In this document: piece by piece, positions 39,511 to 49,133 of the stretch
Layout of the letters: every line of letters starts with the position of its first letter
Position numbering within the stretch: position 1 is the stretch's first letter
Source: Wolbachia endosymbiont of Ctenocephalides felis wCfeF
GTDB taxonomy: Bacteria; Pseudomonadota; Alphaproteobacteria; Rickettsiales; Anaplasmataceae
DNA: 64,000 nucleotides
NCBI GenBank assembly: GCA_028571325.1
Contig: CP116767.1
Location: 587,150 to 651,149, forward strand
Direction: 5' to 3'
Made by a program: the position numbers and the translations under genes
Notes under the pieces: generated by a model
The model's database searches: none
The model's input: only the letters and a program-made list of their open reading frames with translations
Told to the model about the DNA's origin: nothing

Positions 39511-39886
39511 TGAAGATATAAAGAAGGGTACCATCCAAGTAGCCTAGGAGAGTATCATTCCAACGCGTGACGCGTAACTATGTAAACATTGTGATTTAGG
39601 CCTGCTAGGAGGATGTCATCACTGCCATTAAGTTAAGAAAAGTTGGGTGCTACGTCTTTTGTCCCAAACAGTCTACAATTGTTATCAACTATGTTTTTTA
39701 AAAATTTTTTTATTTGTGTAATTTTGCAAATTATATGGGCAATAAAAACCCGTTTTTGTAATAGAAATAGATTTTATATCAAACAGCTACCACAGCAATT
39801 TCTGCTTAAGCCAATGAATATGTGCTTTAAGTCTGTGTGAACGTACTTATTCACAATATTCATTGCAGTTACTGCTGTGTAAGTTT
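39511..39886. other. non-coding stretch downstream of the IS110 transposase
   Basis: Holds a degenerate relative of the GTCATTCCAGCGCGTGACGC end (near 39548-39582) and then A+T-rich sequence. A 65-codon ORF at 39643-39840 shows no family resemblance and is not accepted as a gene. Part of this stretch is probably the right end of the IS110 element. Confidence 0.5.
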
Positions 39887-40835
39887 TTAAACATTTAAAT
39901 TAATTGCTTCTTTAAGTCTTGTATTAGCAATTACTATAATTTTACGCATTAGAGCTGTTATAGCTACCATCTTCTTCTTACCACTTTCAACAAGCTTAGA
40001 ATAAAAGGCACCAAGTACAGATTTGGACTTTGCGGCAGCCATAGCGGCTGTAAAGAGCTTTGAACGAACGTTACTTCTACCACCTGTAATCCTTCGGTTA
40101 ACCAACAGCTTTACCACTTTCTTTTGGATGCGGTGCTACTCCGGCAAGACTTGCTACTTCTTTTCTGTTTAAGTAACCAAGCTCTGGCATTAAACACAAA
40201 AAATCTTGTGATAACTTTTTACCTATTCCAGGAACTGTTTTAAGGATTTTTTGGTGTTGTTGTAATTCGCGGCTTTCATCAATAATCTTTTGTATGGTAT
40301 CATTGAGTTCGTTTATTTGACTATCGAAAAACTCTATGGTCTTTTGACAGCTTTCTTTTATATGATCATTTTCCGATGCTTCAAGTCTGCATTTTTCTTG
40401 AGTTCTCATTTGCGTAATATCATCACGACGTTGACAAAGTGCAGCCAAAGTTGATTGTTCTTTAGAGGTAGGTACAAATAAAGAGAGAGTTCTATGGCAT
40501 TCAAATCCATATTGAGCAAGAGCTCTTGCATCTGATCTATCAGACTTTGCTAAAGTTCCGTGAGATAAAATAAAGCTTTTTACTTTACGAGTATTAGCTC
40601 GGTGCACAGCAATATTTTTGTCGGTAAGAAAATGTGATAAGCCAAGTTCACATTTCCCTGTATTTTCTAAAGTCACTAAAGAATTAGGTAGAATATCCGA
40701 AAATTCTTGAAACAATTGTTGCCAACCAGAAGCATTATTATCAAATTCGATAGCATTCTTCTGTTTGTGAATTGCAACGACATTTTTAAATTTTCCGATG
40801 TCAATGCCAATAAAATTTTGATAAGATGTAACCAT
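39887..40835 (-). pseudogene. IS110-family transposase, single frameshift
   Basis: N-terminal DEDD (RuvC-like) domain in 40098-40835: first Asp in FIGIDIGKFKNVVAI, Glu in LVTLENTGKCEL, and the DxxDA block KSDRSDARALAQYG. A coiled-coil middle follows, and the Tnp C-terminal domain starts at KTVPGIGKKLSQDFLC and AGVAPHPKESGKAVG. The frame then breaks near 40100-40110, where GGTTAACCG looks like GGTTACCG with one extra A. The second frame (39887-40117) completes RRITGGRSNVRSKLFTAAM to the end. Apart from this one base the gene is intact, so inactivation is recent. Confidence 0.9.
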
Positions 40836-41150
40836 AATAAACCTCGATAGTTTTAGTTAATTTAAGATTGTAAACGGGTGCATATATATGTCCCAAACAA
40901 CTATTCAAACGTATCGAGAGATAGGGCTAGTGTACCTTGATAACAACGGTTGTAATACCAATTTTTTCCCGGTCGCACACGCCCATGATAACTCTATTCC
41001 TATAGTGAGTAGAGTTATCTTTCTCTCTTGTCTCTTTTATATCACGTTTTTAACTTACAATTTTTTGCAGCTTTTGGGTAATTTAATGGTAGAAATTTTA
41101 GAGAGAAATTTTATACACAATCGCTGACATTTTTCCTTAAGTTGACGCCA
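40836..41150 (-). other. non-coding flank on the 5' side of the IS110 transposase
   Basis: About 300 bases without a credible gene lie between the transposase start and the next repeat. In IS110-group elements the non-coding end next to the transposase start encodes the guide (bridge) RNA (established for IS621). Pieces such as GATAACTCTATTCCTATAGTGAGTAGAGTTATC (40986-41018) form a strong hairpin: GATAACTCTA pairs with TAGAGTTATC. No boundary can be fixed by eye. Confidence 0.35.
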
Positions 41151-41170
41151 TTGTCCGTCCAGGGGCCAAA

Positions 41171-41450
41171 TCCTAATGACGCTAACTATGGATTAGAGAC
41201 AAAAAAAGAGCAAGAATATCAATAATTTATAAATTCAAACATCTGCAATAAAAAAGCTAATGGGCACCTAAATTTAAGCAGCAGGCATCTTAAAATGCTC
41301 CATCAATTTGGTAAAATTCAAGAATTTCAATAGCTTGGCCGTATAGGTATACAATGAACTGCCATTTTTATGCTTAATTAAGTTTAATTCAAAAAATCAA
41401 GATTTTCAATAACTTGCCAAAATCTAATCCATAGTTAGCGTTAATGGTAA
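41171..41450. repeat. inverted-repeat element ending in GCTAACTATGGATTAGA
   Basis: GCTAACTATGGATTAGA (41181-41197) and its exact complement (41423-41439) bound about 225 bases without an ORF. The right half recurs near 63551-63660 and one end at 11670-11685. It looks like a small non-autonomous element or the two ends of a deleted IS. Confidence 0.7.
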
Positions 41451-41499
41451 ATCAAAAAGTTTTCCTACGGTGAGAGATTTGGCGAATTTATTATGTATC

Positions 41500-41585
41500 T
41501 TGTTTGATAACGAAAGTTGGTGTAACCTTTACGCCTAAGAAATTTATTAAATAGAGAAAAGATAAAAGAAGCCCCGTGGGCAGCT
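41500..41585 (-). repeat. isolated tail module of the type A/B repeats
   Basis: Reading on the minus strand: GGGGCTTCTTTTATCTTTTC, then TCTATTTAATAAATTTCTTA, then AAGGTTACACCAACTTTCGTTATC. The last part also follows the tail of type A copy 1 at 5800-5822. It lies just before the end of the Rpn-type gene. Confidence 0.6.
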
Positions 41586-41614
41586 TACTTCAAAATATAT
41601 TGGTAGCTAAGCGG

Positions 41615-42574
41615 TTAACTCGTAACTTCTTCTTTGAGTTGCGCAATTTCAGCTTTAGGGAGACCAGTAGATTCAGCTATCAAGTCAACAGATACGCCAG
41701 CTTTAAGTAGGTTTTGAGCCACAGCTATTTTAGCCTGTTTTTCTCCTCTTTCTTCGCCGATTTGGATGCCTTCTTCCCTGCCTTTTTCATGGCCGATTTG
41801 GATGCCTTCTTGTCTGCCGATTTTTATACCTTTCTCTCTAGCATCATCAAGTTTTTGAGCGAGGACAGCCTTCTCATCACGGATACGCTTTATTTCTTGT
41901 TCATATGCTATGAATTCTTTTTCTGACCAGTTGAATCTATTTAGCTCCTCATATGCTTTTTTGATTATTACGTCACTTCCTATTATTCTTTCCAATTCCT
42001 TTTCACTGGTTTCCTCTGCATATTTAAAGAAGTAAATCCATTTTTCTACTATATTCTCCAGTTGATCTTCCTTCGTCTTGGGAAATTTTGGCAGTTCAAT
42101 AAATGTGAAATAAAAATCCTTTAGATCATGTTCATTGGTATCCTCATCCCGAATAGTGTGTTTTGATTTATACTCAGACTTATCAGGGAATAGAATACAA
42201 TCGGCAATGGCAATAAAGATAATTTCTTTAAGGTCTTCATATTGATCACCTTTATTAGCCTGTCTTGAATACGCCTTAGCTGCATAGTATTGAGCGCGTT
42301 TTTCAAAGCCTTTAGTTTTAGCAACCTGCATCTCGACGATTACCTGTACTCCATTTTTATCTCTACAGAGAACATCAACAATGCTTTGCTTTTTGGAGGA
42401 AATTTCAGCATCTTGAATAGTGCTGAGAAACTCTATTTCTTTTATTTCATCCTTGCCAGTAAAGCCCAAGATATCATTGAGAAAGTGAATAAGAATGTCC
42501 TTATTCTTTTCGGTACCAAAGATACGACGAAACGCTACATCATTTTTAGGGTCGAGAAATTTTGAAAAAGCCAC
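41615..42574 (-). CDS. Rpn-family recombination-promoting nuclease / PD-(D/E)XK 'transposase'
   Basis: A 319-residue protein. The N-terminus MAFSKFLDPKNDVAFRRIFGTEKNKDILIHFLN is the standard start of the PDDEXK_2 (Rpn/YhgA-like) family. The nuclease core reads SIVDVLCRDKNGVQVIVEMQ, giving the Asp and the E-x-Q pair. The C-terminus has repeated GREEGIQIG/GIKIGRQEG units (about 250-285), a feature of this family, then a helical end. Rpn proteins make DNA breaks and promote recombination; they also spread as selfish or defence-related genes. It lies downstream of the type B repeat at 42690-43130, whose promoter points toward it. Confidence 0.88.
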   Translation of the reverse strand: MAFSKFLDPKNDVAFRRIFGTEKNKDILIHFLNDILGFTGKDEIKEIEFLSTIQDAEISSKKQSIVDVLCRDKNGVQVIVEMQVAKTKGFEKRAQYYAAKAYSRQANKGDQYEDLKEIIFIAIADCILFPDKSEYKSKHTIRDEDTNEHDLKDFYFTFIELPKFPKTKEDQLENIVEKWIYFFKYAEETSEKELERIIGSDVIIKKAYEELNRFNWSEKEFIAYEQEIKRIRDEKAVLAQKLDDAREKGIKIGRQEGIQIGHEKGREEGIQIGEERGEKQAKIAVAQNLLKAGVSVDLIAESTGLPKAEIAQLKEEVTS

Positions 42575-42689
42575 AACTATAGTGCTTAAAAATATTAATA
42601 ATTATACACAATTCTGTAAAAGTATTCAATCTTTTTGTTTTGGATGTGTTGGTCTACGAGCCCAAGCCTCATCTTGCATTGCAATTATA

Positions 42690-43130
42690 TTAAAAAATTT
42701 ACCAAGCGAGAAAAAAAGCAAAAGAGGCCCCGTTCGGTATTTATTTTCAGTATTGGCGTTTTTTTAAGTCCTAAACGCTGCAATTTAGCGACTTTTAAAC
42801 TGCAACAGACCCTTAGCTTAAGCGCTAAGAAACTTACTAAGCAGAAAAAAAGACAAAAGAATCCCGTGGTAGAAGTTGCTCACTCTCTAATCCTGCAAAT
42901 TGGCGTACTATACTGTCTTAAACGACTTATAAGCGCGTTTCAGCTTGCATAGGGAAAAACCTAGAAGTCTAGGTAAAATTAATAAAGATATAAGGTGCAC
43001 ATAGTGCAAAAAATTAAACATAAGACGCCAACCTTAATACTCTTGTCGTTTAATCTGCACAGATGAAGATAACTGAATACCTCCAGCCTCATGATAACGG
43101 AACTGGCGAAGGTTGTCAAGTAGTTTTTTA
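42690..43130 (-). repeat. dispersed intergenic repeat, type B copy 4, fused to the end of pdhA
   Basis: Minus-strand copy: TTGACA at 43115-43120 and TATCAT at 43092-43097 with 17 bases between. It has one of the more divergent bodies, with TTGGCGT and ACGCCAA still able to pair. Its first ~100 bases are read as the C-terminus of pdhA. The region 42575-42690 has no other feature. Confidence 0.88.
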
Positions 43131-44110
43131 CAGTTGACAGATTTGTAAACATCAGTACACAGCTCATCAACGCTTGGTTCTTTGCTATTTTTGGCAAAAT
43201 CTTCTGACTTTCTCACTAAATCGCGCACTTCTTTGTCAATTGCTTTGCATTCTTCCTCTGCAGCAATCTTATTATCTACCATGTACTTCTTCAAAGTGCT
43301 TATAGGATCGTGGTTTTGCTTCATATCTTCAACTTCTTCTTTTGAACGATAAGTCGCAGGATCTGACATCGAATGGCCACGATATCGGTATGTCTTCATT
43401 TCAAGCAGAATAGGCCCTTTTCCACTACGCACGTACTTAGCTGCCTCACTTGTCTCCTCATAAACAGAGAAGAAATCCATTCCATCAACTTGCTTTCCAG
43501 GAATGCCAAAACCCTCTCCTCTCCTATATAACTCAGTTACTAAAGTTGATCTTTCTACAGAAGTACCCATGGCATATCCATTATTCTCTATAATATAAAC
43601 CACAGGTAACTTCCATAAAGCTGCCATATTGAATGATTCATACACTTGCCCTTGGTTTGCAGCACCGTCGCCAAAATACGTGAATACCACGTTGTCTTTT
43701 TTCTTATATTTATTAGCAAATGCTACCCCTGTGCCAATTGGAACCTGTGCGCCCACTATTCCATGTCCACCAAAGAATTTTTTTTCAATATCAAAGATAT
43801 GCATCGAACCACCTTTACCTTTTGAGCATCCCGTCTCTTTACCGGTCAGTTCTGCCATCACAACGTTTGGATCAGAGCCACATGCCAACATTAACCCGTG
43901 GTCTCTATAACTTGTGATAAAAGCATCACCGGACTTTGACGCAGCTTGCGTTCCAACTGCAACTGCCTCTTGTCCTATCGATAGGTGACAGAATCCGCCT
44001 ATTAAGCCCATTCCATACAATTGCCCTGCTTTTTCCTCAAATCTGCGTATGAGTAGCATTTTCCTGTAGAATCCAATCACCTGTTCTTTAGTGAAATTTT
44101 CCGCTTTCAT
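43034..44110 (-). CDS. pdhA: pyruvate dehydrogenase E1 component subunit alpha
   Basis: Thiamine-diphosphate-dependent E1-alpha, which decarboxylates pyruvate for the PDH complex. The ATG at 44110 (MKAENFTKEQVIGFYRKM) is used rather than an upstream in-frame codon. Visible: GQEAVAVGTQAASKSGD, the TPP motif GDGAANQGQVYESFNMAALWKLPVVYIIENN, the phosphorylation-loop region TYRYRGHSMSDPATYRSKEE. Its length of 358 residues exceeds the ~325 usual in relatives: from about KKLLDNLRQFRYHEAGG to the stop, the protein is translated from a type B repeat. The gene is divergent from hemJ. Confidence 0.95.
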   Translation of the reverse strand: MKAENFTKEQVIGFYRKMLLIRRFEEKAGQLYGMGLIGGFCHLSIGQEAVAVGTQAASKSGDAFITSYRDHGLMLACGSDPNVVMAELTGKETGCSKGKGGSMHIFDIEKKFFGGHGIVGAQVPIGTGVAFANKYKKKDNVVFTYFGDGAANQGQVYESFNMAALWKLPVVYIIENNGYAMGTSVERSTLVTELYRRGEGFGIPGKQVDGMDFFSVYEETSEAAKYVRSGKGPILLEMKTYRYRGHSMSDPATYRSKEEVEDMKQNHDPISTLKKYMVDNKIAAEEECKAIDKEVRDLVRKSEDFAKNSKEPSVDELCTDVYKSVNCKKLLDNLRQFRYHEAGGIQLSSSVQIKRQEY

Positions 44111-44164
44111 ATCGATTTCTTTTTCGTTAAACTCAGATAATATCAGAAATTTCAACGTTTTGTA

Positions 44165-44596
44165 ATGGATTATTACCACTGGCTCGAAGCGTTTCACGTC
44201 ATCTCCGTCATCATGTGGATGGCAGGTATGCTCTATTTACCGAGGCTTTACGTCTACCACGCAGCTGTAAAGCCAGGATCGGAAAACGATAGCTTACTTA
44301 AAATAATGGAGAAAAGACTTCTCAGATTTATCATAAACCCTGCAATGCTCTTTTCGCTTGGCTTTGGCATTACATTAATGGTTATGAGAGAGGCATACCG
44401 CGAAGGGTGGTTTCATATAAAAGCACTAGCATTATTCTTTATGTTTGCTGTTCATGGACTACTTGCAAGGCACAGGAAAAACTTTGCAATGGGCTTAAAT
44501 AGGAAAAATCATGTTTATTTCCGTATTGTAAATGAAGTTGTTACAGTATTGATAATAATTATAATTATTGCGGTTATCGTAAAACCGTTGCGCTAG
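44165..44596 (+). CDS. hemJ: protoporphyrinogen oxidase HemJ
   Basis: Membrane enzyme that oxidises protoporphyrinogen IX in heme synthesis and replaces HemG/HemY in many alphaproteobacteria. Its 143 residues form four membrane helices. The key histidine is in WLEAFHVISVIMWMAGMLYLPRLYVYH, and HIKALALFFMFAVHGLLARHRKNF carries another conserved block. The start at 44165 is 54 bases from the divergent pdhA start, so a shared control region lies between. Confidence 0.93.
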   Translation: MDYYHWLEAFHVISVIMWMAGMLYLPRLYVYHAAVKPGSENDSLLKIMEKRLLRFIINPAMLFSLGFGITLMVMREAYREGWFHIKALALFFMFAVHGLLARHRKNFAMGLNRKNHVYFRIVNEVVTVLIIIIIIAVIVKPLR

Positions 44597-44706
44597 TCTC
44601 ATCAATAAGCGCTTAAAAGCGTATTGTCGTTCAGAAAATGGTAGCCCTATTGATATTTTTCAATATTTGTGGTAAAATAGTAATCTAAGGTTTAGAACAA
44701 AAGTTT

Positions 44707-45210
44707 ATGACTGAAGCTCAAGGTCCAAACATTGCAGAGTGGCAAGCTCAACAACAACACCAAGAAAACCAAGGAGAAAAGAGTGGCTTTGGTCTTGGTC
44801 ATAGTGACTCTTTCGCAACAATTGTGGATGGAATGAAATGGTTGTTCAACTTTCATGAAGGAGCAATTCCTGCTTACTGTAATGTGTTTGAAGGTTTGAT
44901 AAATGGTAGTAGCTTAGTAACGTTGTTTGGAAAATCAGGTAACATGTTTGGCATAAAATTTCTTGAAAGTCTTGCAGAACATTTTTCAGGTGGTGGAGGT
45001 GGGGAAGATATGCCATCGGAAGGAGTGGATACAGGTCACGGTGATGGGGGGCCTCACCCGGACGACTATCCCCACGCTAGCAACGGAATGGCTCACGATG
45101 CTGAAGGTTTACATGACATGCATGATGCAGGTGATCACCATGGTCAGTCTTTTTCGCCTGGTCCTTCACCATCTGTTGGCGATGACCATGGACATGAGCT
45201 TGGTGGTTAA
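44707..45210 (+). CDS. His- and Asp-rich orphan protein
   Basis: A 167-residue protein I do not recognise. Residues 1-95 are ordinary, with a hydrophobic helix-like patch (MFGIKFLESLAEHF). After a glycine run the tail (about 98-167) is rich in His, Asp and Gly: DTGHGDGGPHPDDYPHASNG, then AEGLHDMHDAGDHHGQ and GDDHGHELGG. This composition fits metal (Ni, Zn, Cu) binding or storage. No signal peptide. dxr follows after 60 bases. Confidence 0.75.
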   Translation: MTEAQGPNIAEWQAQQQHQENQGEKSGFGLGHSDSFATIVDGMKWLFNFHEGAIPAYCNVFEGLINGSSLVTLFGKSGNMFGIKFLESLAEHFSGGGGGEDMPSEGVDTGHGDGGPHPDDYPHASNGMAHDAEGLHDMHDAGDHHGQSFSPGPSPSVGDDHGHELGG

Positions 45211-45270
45211 GTCCAGAAACTGATAAATGAGAATAGGTTTAGCTCGTTTGATTAACATGAGTGCGTTTTA

Positions 45271-46449
45271 GTGAAAAAGGTTTCAGTTTTAGGATCAACA
45301 GGAAGTATTGGAAAAAAGACTGTAGACTTACTACTGAATAGAAAAGAAGAATATCAGGTAGAAACACTCAGTGCCCATTCGAATTTTGCTCTGCTGGCGT
45401 ATCAAGCAAAACTGCTAAATTCGAGATATGTTGCTATCTCTGATGAAAGGTTTTACAAAGATTTAAAAGAAAGTCTACTTGGTACAAACGTCAAAATAGA
45501 AGTTGGTACTGAAGGTTTAGCAAATGTTGCTTCTTTGCCCGTCGATCTCTCAGTTGTTGCAATAGTTGGCATTGCAGGCCTTGAACCAGTCATGCAGGTT
45601 ATAGAGAGTGGTGCCAAAATCATCGCACTAGCAAACAAAGAAAGTATTGTTTGTGGTGGGAAATTATTACTCAAGAGAGCTAAAGAGAAAAACGCACAGA
45701 TAATTCCTATTGACTCTGAACACAACGCAATTTTTCAAGTTTTGCAAAGTGACGATAGATGCGTAGAAAAGATTATACTCACTGCTTCTGGTGGACCATT
45801 TTTGAATTATAGCCTTGAACAATTAAGAAATATTACAGTAAATCAGGCTCTAAGTCACCCTACTTGGAACATGGGAAGGAAAATCTCAGTTGACAGTGCA
45901 ACAATGATGAATAAAGCGCTAGAGATAATAGAGGCACATAATTTGTTTAACATTAGCCCAAATAGAATTGAGGCAGTAGTGCACCCTGAATCGATAATAC
46001 ATGGAGTTGTAGTTTACAAGGATGGTTTCAACTTTGCTGTGCTTGCAGAGGCTAACATGGCAGTTCCCATCTCATATGCTCTGTCTTGGCCAGAAAGGTC
46101 AGCTTTAAATCATAAATTAGATTTAACAAAGCAAAAAAAATTGACCTTTCAAGAACCTGACCACAAGCGCTTTCCCGCGCTAAAGCTCAGCGTGGAAGTA
46201 CTGAATTCTTCTGCTCCACAAACAAATAGTATTGTTCTCAATGCTGCAAATGAAATAGCTGTTAATAAATTTTTGAAGTCACAAATCGGCTTTTTAGAGA
46301 TAGTAGAGGTGGTGAAGTCAACGGTAGAAAGTTTTGATGGTTACGCTGATGTTAACTCACTATCCGACATAATCAATATTGATTTTGAAAGCCGTGTTAT
46401 TGCCAGCGAGGCTATCGAGAGTAAAGTTCTCGTGCATAGCGGAATTTAA
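45271..46449 (+). CDS. dxr: 1-deoxy-D-xylulose 5-phosphate reductoisomerase
   Basis: Second step of the MEP isoprenoid pathway. Its 392 residues start at GTG 45271 with [18 protein letters not shown] (NADPH site). The metal-binding motif is [14 protein letters not shown]; further marks are [40 protein letters not shown] and [11 protein letters not shown]. Its stop overlaps the convergent pstB stop by four bases. Confidence 0.97.
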   Translation: MKKVSVLGSTGSIGKKTVDLLLNRKEEYQVETLSAHSNFALLAYQAKLLNSRYVAISDERFYKDLKESLLGTNVKIEVGTEGLANVASLPVDLSVVAIVGIAGLEPVMQVIESGAKIIALANKESIVCGGKLLLKRAKEKNAQIIPIDSEHNAIFQVLQSDDRCVEKIILTASGGPFLNYSLEQLRNITVNQALSHPTWNMGRKISVDSATMMNKALEIIEAHNLFNISPNRIEAVVHPESIIHGVVVYKDGFNFAVLAEANMAVPISYALSWPERSALNHKLDLTKQKKLTFQEPDHKRFPALKLSVEVLNSSAPQTNSIVLNAANEIAVNKFLKSQIGFLEIVEVVKSTVESFDGYADVNSLSDIINIDFESRVIASEAIESKVLVHSGI

Positions 46450-47204
46450 TGATCCAGAATATACTCTTTTGTTAAGGGAGATTGAGCATCTTCAAATATT
46501 TTCTGAACACTTCCGGATTCAACAATCTTGCCATTACAAAAGAAAATTACGCTATCAGATAGCTTTTTAGCTTGTTTCATCGAATGAGTCACCATAATTA
46601 TGGTAAACCTTAATTTCAGCTCTTGTATAAGGTTTTCGATTGCATTGGTTGCCATTGGATCAAGAGCGGAGCATGGTTCATCCATTAATAAAATAGTTGG
46701 CTTCACTGCAATTGCACGGGCAATGCACAATCTCTGTTGTTGGCCACCAGATAAATCCAATGCGCTGTCCTGCAATCTATCTTTCAACTCTTCCCATAAA
46801 CCGACCTTAGTTAAACTATTTTCCACCATTTCGTCTAATTTTTGCTTATTCTTCACCATGCCATGCAATTTGGGCCCATAAGCAACATTATCATATATTG
46901 ACTTTGGAAAAGGGTTTGGCTTTTGAAATACCATGCCAACTTTTGCTCTAAGTAGCACGACATCCATATCACGTGAATATATATTACCTAGCCCGTTGAT
47001 AACCAACTCACCAACAGCTTTGCACCCTGGTACATAATCATTCATGCGATTAAAACAGCGTAAAAAGGTTGATTTACCACACCCAGATGGCCCGATGAAA
47101 GTAGTAACTTTTCTTTTATAAATATCCAGATTTATATCGAATAAAACTTGCTTAGAGCCATACCAGAGATTTAAATTTTTAACAGAAGCACGTGTATCAT
47201 TCAT
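46446..47204 (-). CDS. pstB: phosphate import ATP-binding protein PstB
   Basis: ATPase of the phosphate ABC importer. At 252 residues: Walker [20 protein letters not shown] (the FNRMND tail marks PstB), Q-loop [21 protein letters not shown], signature [16 protein letters not shown], Walker [14 protein letters not shown], switch His in VTHSMKQA. No pstA or pstC is adjacent. Its start overlaps the dapB stop by four bases. Confidence 0.96.
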   Translation of the reverse strand: MNDTRASVKNLNLWYGSKQVLFDINLDIYKRKVTTFIGPSGCGKSTFLRCFNRMNDYVPGCKAVGELVINGLGNIYSRDMDVVLLRAKVGMVFQKPNPFPKSIYDNVAYGPKLHGMVKNKQKLDEMVENSLTKVGLWEELKDRLQDSALDLSGGQQQRLCIARAIAVKPTILLMDEPCSALDPMATNAIENLIQELKLRFTIIMVTHSMKQAKKLSDSVIFFCNGKIVESGSVQKIFEDAQSPLTKEYILDH

Positions 47205-47989
47205 ATTACGTCCTGCATTGAATAGAGTCCTGGTGTTCCTCTTTTGTTTTCATATAGCCATATTACTGCTTGAACAGCACCTTTGGCAAATGTTGTGCGA
47301 TCAATTGCTTTATGGCTTAACTCTATCCGTTCATCAGAATTAACAAACATTACACTATGGTCTCCTATCACTCCACCTCCACGAGATACTGCAAAACCTA
47401 TTTCTCCCTTTTCTCTTATTTTTAGATAACTATGATAATACTGTTGAAAATCTCTTTTTGAAGCACTAGCAATTGCTTTACCAAGTTCTATAGCTGTTCC
47501 AGATGGCGAATCTTTTTTTAAGTTATGGTGCATTTCCCAAATTTCAGCGTCATATTCGTTACCTAAAAGCCCAGCAGCTTTTTTTACCAATTTTAACAAT
47601 ACGTTAACTCCAACGCTCATATTTGCCGACCATAATATCGGAACCTCAGCAGCATACTCTTTTAAATCGATACTTTCTATTCCAGTTGTACCGCTAACTA
47701 GCGGTTTTTTAAATCTCACAGCCGCCTTAAGGCAGTCTAGCATACATTCTTTAGTTGTAAAATCTATTACAACATCGGATGACTCAAACACGTCACTAAT
47801 AGAACTTATAACTTTGATTCCTAAATTGAAGCTGTGGCCTATAATTGGCCCTATATCTAAGCCTACGTATTTACTATCTGCACGGGCAACAGCACCTGCT
47901 ATCTCTACTTTGGTATTTGTGGTTAATTCACTGAGTATTTTTTTGCCCATTCTGCCTAAACAGCCTATTACTCCAACTCTGATTTTCAT
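47201..47989 (-). CDS. dapB: 4-hydroxy-tetrahydrodipicolinate reductase
   Basis: NAD(P)H-dependent step of the DAP pathway. Its 262 residues include the dinucleotide motif [53 protein letters not shown], the catalytic [19 protein letters not shown] and the C-terminal [12 protein letters not shown]. Coupled to pstB. Together with dapF and mraY it marks retained lipid II precursor synthesis. Confidence 0.95.
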   Translation of the reverse strand: MKIRVGVIGCLGRMGKKILSELTTNTKVEIAGAVARADSKYVGLDIGPIIGHSFNLGIKVISSISDVFESSDVVIDFTTKECMLDCLKAAVRFKKPLVSGTTGIESIDLKEYAAEVPILWSANMSVGVNVLLKLVKKAAGLLGNEYDAEIWEMHHNLKKDSPSGTAIELGKAIASASKRDFQQYYHSYLKIREKGEIGFAVSRGGGVIGDHSVMFVNSDERIELSHKAIDRTTFAKGAVQAVIWLYENKRGTPGLYSMQDVI

Positions 47990-48083
47990 AAAGCTTTTTA
48001 TGTTATATTAGGCTTTTTTTGAAACTTTGTCATTCTTGTAAACATAGCTTAGACCTCCCTACAATTCAAAATGAATATATATC

Positions 48084-49133
48084 TTATTGAGCTACATACC
48101 AAGTTGCTTTGCCTTTTCCATGCTGAGTGATGTGATTACCTTTTACAAGATTAGATACATGCTTCTTTAAGGTACTTCGGTTTGCTTTAGTAATATTTTC
48201 TAAATCCTTCATTGTAAGACGCCCATGTTCGCTAAGTAAAGCTAATATTTTAGCCGAAAGTGGTGGCAAATAAAGATTCAACATTTTTTCATGTAACACC
48301 TTTTGTTCAAGATGAAATTTTTGCTTTTGCAGTGATCTTAAGAAAAACATAAGCCATGGACTAAAGTCATAGTTGCCAGTCTTTAAAGACTGTTGAGTGC
48401 GACGCAAAGCTAAGTAATAACTTTCCTTGTTACTTTCAATTATACTCTCAAGAGAACTGTAGGGTACGTAGACATACCCTAACTTTAGCAACAAGAAAGT
48501 TGTAAGAATACGTGATAATCTTCCATTTCCATCTTGAAAGGGATGGATAGCTAAAAAAGTCACTATAAAGGTACCGATAATTAATAGAGGGTGTAACGAT
48601 TTCACTTCTAATTGCTGGCTAGTCCAATAGATAAGTTCTTGCACCTGTGTCACAGTTTCGAATGGAGAGGCTGTTTCAAAAATTATGCCTAAGCTTTTTC
48701 CAGATTCATCAAACGCTTCAACATGATTGGGAAATTTTTTATATTCTCCCATGTGCTTTTGATCTTTATGTGAAAATTGTAAAAGCCAGATATGAAACTG
48801 TTTTAAGACGTTTTCTGTAAATGGCATATTTTCAAAGTTTTGAAATACCTCTTCGCACACATACGCATATCCAGCTATTTCTTGTTCATCCCGAGAACGA
48901 AATGATCGTGTATCAAGTTTGGATAATAATTGCTCAACTTCACGGTCTGATAGTTTTGCTCCTTCAATACGAGTAGAAGAACCGATACTTTCAATTGTTG
49001 CAATTTTCTTGAGCATTTGTAAACGCTCTGGAGCTAAACTACCAAATAATTGCCATGCTCCTTTAAATTCATCAATTTCAGCAACTAATTTCAGCATTTC
49101 AGATGTTATTACAATTTTTGAAATGTCAAACAT
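48084..49133 (-). CDS. Fic/DOC-family protein (AMPylator-type) with winged-helix C-terminus
   Basis: A 349-residue protein of the Fic-N/Fic/winged-helix type. The Fic motif is intact: HPFQDGNGRLSR (HxFx(D/E)GNGRxxR). The N-terminal part has the autoinhibitory motif SSTRIEG (S/T-x-x-x-E-G/N), whose glutamate blocks ATP in class II Fic proteins. The last ~65 residues (PLSAKILALLSEHGRLTMKDLENITKANRST) form a DNA-binding-like helix-turn-helix. Fic enzymes transfer AMP to Thr/Ser/Tyr of target proteins; the target here is unknown. A single-copy gene, divergent from the dsbD-like region. Confidence 0.92.
   Translation of the reverse strand: MFDISKIVITSEMLKLVAEIDEFKGAWQLFGSLAPERLQMLKKIATIESIGSSTRIEGAKLSDREVEQLLSKLDTRSFRSRDEQEIAGYAYVCEEVFQNFENMPFTENVLKQFHIWLLQFSHKDQKHMGEYKKFPNHVEAFDESGKSLGIIFETASPFETVTQVQELIYWTSQQLEVKSLHPLLIIGTFIVTFLAIHPFQDGNGRLSRILTTFLLLKLGYVYVPYSSLESIIESNKESYYLALRRTQQSLKTGNYDFSPWLMFFLRSLQKQKFHLEQKVLHEKMLNLYLPPLSAKILALLSEHGRLTMKDLENITKANRSTLKKHVSNLVKGNHITQHGKGKATWYVAQ

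Noticed and set aside
39643..39840. 65-codon ORF near the IS110
   Set aside because: No ribosome site, no family likeness, and Ile/Phe/Gln composition of random A+T-rich sequence; it lies in the probable IS flank.
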